64,000 nt of DNA. It comes from Gordius sp. MW1. Its lineage: Eukaryota > Nematomorpha > Gordioida > Gordea > Gordiidae. Under the pieces are notes generated by a model, which saw only the letters and a list, made by a program, of their open reading frames with translations, was not told the DNA's origin and ran no database searches. How positions within the stretch are numbered: the stretch's first letter is position 1; every line of letters starts with the position of its first letter. The translations under genes were made by a program, and so were the position numbers. Of the stretch, positions 57,020-64,000 are shown piece by piece. The stretch spans positions 22,555,245 through 22,619,244 of the forward strand of contig OZ038528.1 in NCBI GenBank assembly GCA_964036665.1, written 5' to 3'.

Positions 57020-60000
57020 AAATGGTGACCCCAAGTCTAAAAATGGAAACACCACAAATGGATGATGACTCGAACGGGGATAATACGTTATACCACAAGC
57101 TCCCCGCGTTTAACACGTTAAACCCACGAATTTGGTTTATTCGGATTGAATCTCTGTTTAAAATTCTAAAAATTAAAAATGAATTTACAAAATTAGGTTA
57201 CCTCATAGAAAACCTTCCACAGGAAGTGACGGCCGAAATTCAAGACTTATTTGAAAACATACCGAACGAAGCCGCGTTTTCAAAAATGAAGGTAGCTATT
57301 ATCGAACGCACATCCCGAAGCGATATGCAACGTCTGCACGACCTACTGACAAACGTAGAACTTGGAGATCGATCCCCATCACAGCTACTACGTTATATGA
57401 GAACCTTTTTAGGATCACATTCAATGGACGATACCATCCTTATACAACTGTGGATGGACAAATTGCCAGCAACAATGACCGGCATACTAGTAATTTTCGC
57501 GCCGGATCAAACACCCACAAAATTGGCAGAAACAGCTGATAAAATAGCAGCCACGTACCACGTAAGTCCCATAATTAATTCATTAAACCCAGGTCTAAAT
57601 AAAGAATTGGAAGATCTAAAAGAGCTCGTAAAAAACCTTAGTGTTACAGTAGAAACACTAAAGAGGGATGTCAAAAAGTACGATCACGATCTTTTTCAAG
57701 ACATCGATCTAACTCACGTCACAAACGCGCAGCAAGGACAAACGAGCCTAACCTATGCTGGTATCACAATCGATTCCAAGACAAGGCCACAAAATGCATA
57801 AAACCTTGCACGTTCTACCAAAAAGATTCAAACTAATAGGCCGGCCAGCAAAAGCGACATCTGGCACCGGCCTTAAAAAAACAAGTCGCCTATTCTATTT
57901 AAGATAATTGTTCAACTATGAATTTTTTAATTGAAACTGGCGCAGAAATTAGCGTCATCCCGGCAACCAAACGCAAACGACTCAATTGGTCCAATATACA
58001 GCTTCAAGCTGCAAATGCAAGCGCCATAAAAACGTTTGGGCATAAATCGTTGACTTTAGACCTAGGCCTAAAAAGGCCATATCAATGGAGCTTTACAATA
58101 GCTGACGTTGAATTTCCAATATTAGGAGCGGACTTTCTAAGTAAATTTAACTTTACAATTAAGATTTCAAAGAAACAACTGATTAAAACCCAAATTACGC
58201 CGGCCAAACAGATCGCAGTAAACTCCCAATTGGCTGTAGGAAATCCCCCGGAATTCACTTGGTTAGTAAAAAAATTCCCCGCTGTGTTTAAAGCTACAGA
58301 ATATACGCCAATAGCAAAACATAATACCCAACACCATATAGAAACAAAAGGGCCGCCAGTATTTTCTAAACCCAAACGTTTTAATGCTGAAAAACTGAAG
58401 ATAGCCAAAGATGAATTCATGCACATGATGGATTTAGGCATCATCAGAACTTCAAATAGCAGCTGGGCTTCTCCTCTACACATGGCACCAAAAAAGAACA
58501 ATAAAGAGTGGAGACCATGCGGAGATTATGGGGCCCTCAATATCAAAACAATTCCCGATCGTTACCCTCTACCGCATGACTTTTCACTTTCCTTGTCAGG
58601 TAAAAAAATATTCACTAAACTGGATTTAGTTCGTGCTTTTCACCAAATCCCAATGGCGCCAGAATATATCCAACCGCCATCACAACCCCATTCGGTTTAT
58701 TCGAATTATTACGCATGCCCTTTGGTCTAAGAAATGCAGCACAAACGTTTCAAAGATTCATTGATCATGTTCTCAGGGGATTGGACCATACATTTACCTA
58801 TTTGGACGACATATTAATCGCCAGCTCTTTACTTGCACACAAAGTACACGTTGAACAAGTAATACAACGACTTTCCGATAACGGGATTAATGTCAATGTG
58901 CAAAAATGTAAATGGGGCGTAAAGGAAATTGAGTTCTTAGGACACATCGTAACGTCTCTAGGGTTAAAACCCATACCCGATAAAATAGACACCATTGACA
59001 AATTTCCAATCCCAACTTCAATGACACAATTGAGAAGATTTATCGGCATGATAAATTTTTACCGAAGGTTTATCCCTAAATGTGCAGAGCTCCTCAAACC
59101 ATTAACCGATTACCTCGACAATACCAAAAGACCTATTGGGTTAACACAGGAAGCTAAAGACGCATTTATTTAGGCAAAACAAGCCCTTAAACAAATAACT
59201 AGTCTATCTCATTTAGGCAAAAAAAACAAACTGTCGCACACTACTGATGCTTCCAACTTCGCAGTAGGAGGAAATTATACAACAACAAACATTAAACGGT
59301 GATATTCTACCACTTGCCTTCTATTCAAAAAAACTCTCACAAACGCAAACACGCCACAGTACCTTCAGCCGAGAACTATTGGCCATTTACCTTATAATAA
59401 AACATTACAGCCATGTTCTCGAAGGACGCAATTTCACCGTATATACCGACCACAAACCCTTAACTTATGCACTTAAGACAAAGATGGACAAATACTCTCC
59501 TCGAAAAATCCGTCAACTGGACTACCTCTCAATTCACAGCGGGCATCCAATACATCCGAGGTAGCACAAACATAGTGACTGATACCCTGTCCCGTACAGA
59601 CATCGACACAATCCAACTCCTTGCATCACAATCATTACTGGAATTCATATCTACGAGACAGAAGGTTGAAAATTACACAAATGACGAAACGAAATCTTTA
59701 ATATTGGAACAATTTCCAATACCTGATTCAAAACAAAAAATCATTTGTGATGTTTCTCAAACAACACCTCGACCTCTGGTACCTCCTACCTTACGACAAA
59801 CAGTTTTCAATCAATATCACTGATTATCACATCCCGGTATCCGTTACCCTGAAACTAATTGTGAAACGTTTTGTCTGGCCTAAAATGAACCATGACGTAC
59901 GAATATGGGCTCAACAATGTCTTAATTGTCAGGTCAGTAAAATAAATAAACTTGTTATTTCTACCCCAGGTACATTCAACCAACCTGATGCTCGATTCAG

Positions 60001-60943
60001 CCATGTCCACCTAAACATTGTTGGTCCGTTACCACCATCCAATGGGTATAACTACATTTTTACGGCCATAGACCGATACACCCGGGGGCCGATAGCAATC
60101 CCTATAAAAGATACTTCAGCCAAAACCGTGGCTGGTACCTTTTTAACACAATGGATAGCAAACTTCGGCGTAATAAGCACAATAACAACCGATAGAGGAT
60201 CGCAGTTTCGTTCAACACTATTCCGACAATTTTCCCAGCTACTCGGTTATCATTATATAACCACAACCGCCAATCACCCACAAGCTAATGGGCTGGTCGA
60301 ACGCTTCCATCGTCAGCTAAAGAGTTCGATAATGGCAAAAGACAACGCTAACAAATGGTCCGAATTACTCTCTTTGATATTAATAGGCATTAGAACGACG
60401 ATCAAAAAAGACCTAGCTTGTTCTAGTTCCGAACTAGTTTATGATACCACCTTACGCCTACCAGGCGATTTCATACAACATTCGTCACACGACACCAATG
60501 CAACCGAGTTCGTACAACGCCTTCGACACCATTTCGACAACGTACGTTTCTCACCATTACTTACATCAAACACCAAACAATAAATCCCCGCCGATTTGTT
60601 TTCTACACCTTAGATTTTTATCAGGACCGATAAAGTTCGAAAAAGCTTATCCCCACCATACGAAGGCCCCTTCAAAGTTATTGACAGACAAACCAAATAC
60701 TTTGTGGTAAACAGAAATGGGAAACATGATAATATTTCTATCGATCGGTTGAAACCAGCAATACCGAATCAGTCAACCCTATAGAACCACTCATAAAAGG
60801 TCCTACCATTTAAAACCAACCTTCCACCTCTAACACTACCACAAACCATACAATAACAAAAGCAGGACGAAAAGTTCATTGGCCAGTTAAATTAGCCGAA
60901 TACTTAAATTTTTAGCACTCCTTGCAAATAGGGGGGGGGGACT

Positions 60944-61262
60944 TGTATGCGTTACCTTAGCAAATAAAATCTGAATATAGCAACGCGATCATTTATACCT
61001 ATGCAAAAAACTTAACCTTTCTCTTTTAATTATTCACGCAACCTATTCATAAAAGTGAATACATTCAGGTAGTTGAAGGTCTTGTAATTCACGGTTATTA
61101 TAACCTCGCCAGATGTGTATATAAACGGGTTGCTTTAACTAAAAAACAATTCGTTCATTTCTTTCTATTATTTGGAAATAAAATGTTGTGTGCTTTCAAT
61201 TGATTACTTGTCTAATAAAATACTATATTTATTAACAGTTTATAGGTATCCAAGCCGCAACA
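60944..61262 (+). repeat. 3-prime LTR
   Basis: Starts TGTATGCGTTACC directly after a poly-G polypurine tract and ACT, ends AAGCCGCAACA. Confidence 0.92.
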
Positions 61263-61267
61263 CGCCT

Positions 61268-62076
61268 TTAGACTGATATTTATAATCCTTTACCTTTATG
61301 ATTGATTCCATTTCATCCTACGTGTCTTCCCGAAAACATAACTCTTTTTTATATGATGTATCTGAAGTACAATAAAATGTGAATATAATTTTGATTGGTT
61401 TGAAATTAACAAATATTATTTTTTATTCAAAATGTGCTTTACATATTTATTATTTTCAAATATATTATGAAACATCTAATATTTATGAAACTTTATTCCT
61501 TGATTGTGCCAAGCCACTTACAAAGTACTTAATTTAAGTGTTCACACCTTAAAAACAACTTGCTCAAATTAAATGGTCTATTTCGGAACGATGTGCGTTA
61601 CCGGGGCTGTAATGTTGCTCGAATTTTTGTGTAGCGACAGCTTCAACATAAAGAAATTTTTTTCAAAGTAAAAAAATAACTTTTGCAACTGAGATTAGGA
61701 AACTAGTGCAATTGCCAACTTCCATTTCCAAAAAAAATTTTCAGCAGTCACAATATTTATCGCTTTGAGTTGTCCACATATTTAAGAACGCATTAAACTT
61801 TATCTCGTGGGAAAAGTTCTAGGAGTTTTAACTTATTTTGGCAAGATCTATAGATAATTTCACCTAAAACTTGTTAAATAATTTAAAATAATTATGGCAC
61901 AAAACTATATAACACAAATTTGACTTATCCTAGACTCCATTTTAAACTTAAAAATCTGGTGTTCAGAGCGCGTAACCCCCTTTCTTTAAAATTATATATA
62001 ATTGCTTATAACACACTTGAATTATATTAGCTTCTCTGCCCAGAATTACATGGCACCAATAAGTGATGTTTCCACA
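61268..62076. other. No gene recognised
   Basis: AT-rich spacer between the Gypsy element and the SINE. Confidence 0.4.
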
Positions 62077-62092
62077 AAAAAAGCTATACTAA

Positions 62093-62272
62093 AGGTGTGG
62101 TCAGCTTCTTTAGATATTTGGATGGGTGTGATGCTCGGCTATCCAGGCCTGATAGCCGTGTTGACGATGTGATTTTTAATTTTATTGAAATGAGTGCCAG
62201 AGACGGGATTGAACCTGCGAGCTCTTGCCCCAAAGACTAAATCTTTACCCACTACGCCACCACGCCCCCTAT
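62093..62272 (-). mobile_element. tRNA-derived SINE with 16-bp target duplication
   Basis: Read on the minus strand from 62272: a tRNA-like head with A-box GTGGCGTAGTGGGTAA and B-box GGTTCAATCCC, then a unique body (GGCCTGGATAGCCGAGCATC) of about 100 bp. AAAAAAGCTATACTAA flanks it at 62077-62092 and 62273-62288. The long duplication is typical of LINE-mediated insertion. Not a functional tRNA: the head continues without a tRNA 3-prime end. Confidence 0.88.
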
Positions 62273-62288
62273 AAAAAAGCTATACTAA

Positions 62289-63470
62289 TTTTTCAAAAAT
62301 CGATTGATGATTGGCATTATCAACAATTTAACAAAATGTTGCTTATGGACAATACAAAGCTTTAGGCTGTTTAATTAATTTTCTTTTTGGTAACGTTTCA
62401 TATCTCTGGTAAAAAAAAAAAATTATATCACACATACTGCAGGGGCAGGCCTGTTCCGTAGACAGGCTAAAAGTCCAGCTAACAGGCGTATACTGACTGG
62501 CCAACATCATACAAACGGCCCGTTGTATATATAAAATTATAGGTATAAGCGTAAGAGCCTGAGTGTAAACAGTTACTTATTATTTGCTCGCCATTTGACT
62601 TACAACGTATTTAAAAGCCTTGTCAAATACTTCATATTAAGTACTATTTTTAAAATAAAGACTAACTGTTTATCTTCTACCAGAGCTATGTCATAATTTA
62701 TTACATTATGTATAATAATATTAGTTTGTTTATAGGGCCTATATCTCAATAAATTAATTATTGTTAATCATTTTTAATTAATCTATTTTTAAATGGAGCT
62801 TATACAGCTGCCTATATATACTAATTAATACTAGACTGCAATTTTTAGGTATGACAGTGGTTAGCAAGACAATTTTAACATAGGTATATTCAGAGAATTA
62901 CTAGTTAATATTATACTTATAAAAAATTTCAATCATTATAACACTTTTCTATTTTTGAACAAGATGAAATTTATATTTGTGCAGGATGCGATATAAGATA
63001 TGAGGAATAAGGAATATTGGGATATATTGGGAGACGGCCGGACGGTGGACAGAAGGTTACCATACTCCACCGCCTGCACGACAATATACCTTAATTGTTT
63101 TCTCTACATATTTTATTCAGTTAAAACTAAGAAGAAAAAATATGATCATTGCAAAACCAAACACCTTTCGATACAGTACGTTGTGTATATAATTTACTGA
63201 TGCGTGTTCGTGTTGATCAATAATCATATATGGGGGAAAGAAATAACAAATACGTATAAGCGCGTGGGGGGGGGGGGGAAGTAACACACACGTAAGGAAA
63301 ATTAAATAAAGGAAAAGACGTGTATGAAAAGACGTGTATACTCCAGTATACAACAAACACTTTTCTTGTATTAACATAGTGATCATAAAACGTAAAAAAA
63401 TTATTTAATATTACACTAAACTATGTATATTTATTACAACACCAATATTATATTCATCTATTCATAAATT
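62289..63470. other. No gene; two small GC-richer islands
   Basis: Mostly AT-rich. Islands at 62440-62525 and 63020-63080, the second partly palindromic (CGGTGGACAG..CTCCACCG). A G-run of 12 occurs at about 63267. Confidence 0.4.
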
Positions 63471-63477
63471 CTGTTAA

Positions 63478-64000
63478 CACCTTTAGCAATTGACTCTATT
63501 GTATAATCATTACAACACAAAACTACTACATCCATCTTTTTAATGATATTGCTGTCTTTATATATTTATTTTTATTAGATATAACTATAACAACATTTAC
63601 AAAATTGTTTGAATTATTTGTTTAGTAATTTATAAATGTTAATACTCTAACAATAAAATCCTATCTACAAATGATCAATAAAATACTTAAAAAATATTAT
63701 AAACATCTGTTTATTAATACAACACTTACTTTAATCTGTTTATAAATATTTGTTTATATCTTTAGCAATTGCCTCTAATGTATAATCATTTAAACACAAA
63801 ACTACTATTTCGATCAATAATTTTGCTGCCTTTATAATTTATATTAATTCTTATTAGATATAACTATAACAACATTTACAAAATTGTTTGAATTATTTTT
63901 TAAGTAATATTTATAAATGTTAATATCTATAACAATAAAATATTATCTAAATATGATCATTAAATACTTAAAAAATATTAGTTTCTTAATGATTACAACT
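63478..64000. repeat. Tandem repeat of about 280 bp, running off the window
   Basis: TTAGCAATTG(A/C)CTCTA.TGTATAATCATT opens units at about 63483 and 63763. TTAGATATAACTATAACAAC and CATTTACAAAATTGTTTGAA recur at the same offset. Two units in view, no coding. Confidence 0.85.

Larger units (their letters stand above)
56703..61262 (+). mobile_element. Ty3/Gypsy LTR retrotransposon, near full length, broken
   Basis: Two LTRs of about 317 bp enclose, in order, a gag region (about 57.02-57.80 kb, Gypsy capsid-like, with coiled-coil-like end), aspartic protease (about 57.9-58.15 kb), reverse transcriptase (about 58.3-59.07 kb, with [26 protein letters not shown] and LRRFIGMINFYRRFIP), RNase H (about 59.2-59.6 kb), and integrase (about 59.75-60.6 kb, with WAQQCLNCQ and NHPQANGLVERFHRQLKSS). 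A G10 polypurine tract lies at 60931-60940. Candidate 5-bp duplication CGCCT at 56698-56702 and 61263-61267. The LTRs differ by roughly 4-5% by eye, so insertion was fairly recent. It is broken in about half a dozen places. Confidence 0.95.

Noticed and set aside
58082-58501. 139-residue minus-strand frame
   Set aside because: Shadow of the Gypsy pol region.

Overview
The window is nuclear DNA from an AT-rich invertebrate-type animal genome. The evidence is short GT-AG introns, an animal-like CZIB gene, RTE LINEs, hAT and Mutator-like DNA transposons, a probable Helitron, a tRNA-derived SINE, Penelope-type hammerhead-like hairpins and two Ty3/Gypsy fossils. The lineage cannot be fixed from sequence alone. 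The very small introns (34-50 bp) recall lineages with a tiny-intron class, such as flatworms. Most of the window is nested repeats, and most open frames are shadows.

Only a few loci look like host genes. The clearest is an intact six-exon gene on the minus strand (29239-29921). It encodes a 160-residue CZIB/C1orf123 (DUF866) zinc-binding protein, split by five introns of 34-50 bp. The second is a family of small secreted-peptide loci, in three copies: A (about 11.1-13.2 kb), C (21.3-23.4 kb) and B (35.1-39.5 kb). Each has a conserved signal-peptide exon ending in phase 1, followed by several candidate terminal exons. Each candidate begins at an AG and is readable in the matching phase. Between A and C the signal exon and non-coding flanks are about 90% identical, while the mature parts are strongly diverged and differ by whole codons. 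This is the pattern of fast-evolving secreted peptides, and it is my main candidate for an undescribed system. In copy B the signal exon is broken, and one exon-like unit has expanded into about 18 monomers with a 437-bp higher-order period.

Layout: 1-3986 holds a minus-strand Gypsy fossil carrying a DNA transposon, which itself carries a Mutator-type MITE. 4.0-14.9 kb and 30.3-41.2 kb are two copies of one segmental duplication (RTE LINE, spacer, peptide locus, MITEs). Copy-specific insertions date events inside it: a hAT element in A has its empty site preserved in B. 14.1-21.1 kb holds TA-target MITEs, a CCGG-target element, a LINE fragment and B-box-bearing tandem repeats. 41.2-46.8 kb duplicates 19.0-20.8 kb, with a 2.7-kb Helitron-like insertion and an inverted second copy of the CCGG-target element.

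46.8-56.5 kb is a Mutator-like zone. A plus-strand FLYWCH gene with phase 1-1 micro-exons (48.9-49.6 kb) seems to be split from its degraded catalytic end (55.9-56.5 kb). Between them lies a minus-strand FLYWCH/DDE/SWIM transposase flanked by two inverted arrays of a TAAGTATTTTA-type repeat. 56.7-61.3 kb is a Ty3/Gypsy element with both LTRs. The right end holds a tRNA-SINE with a 16-bp target duplication and a tandem repeat.
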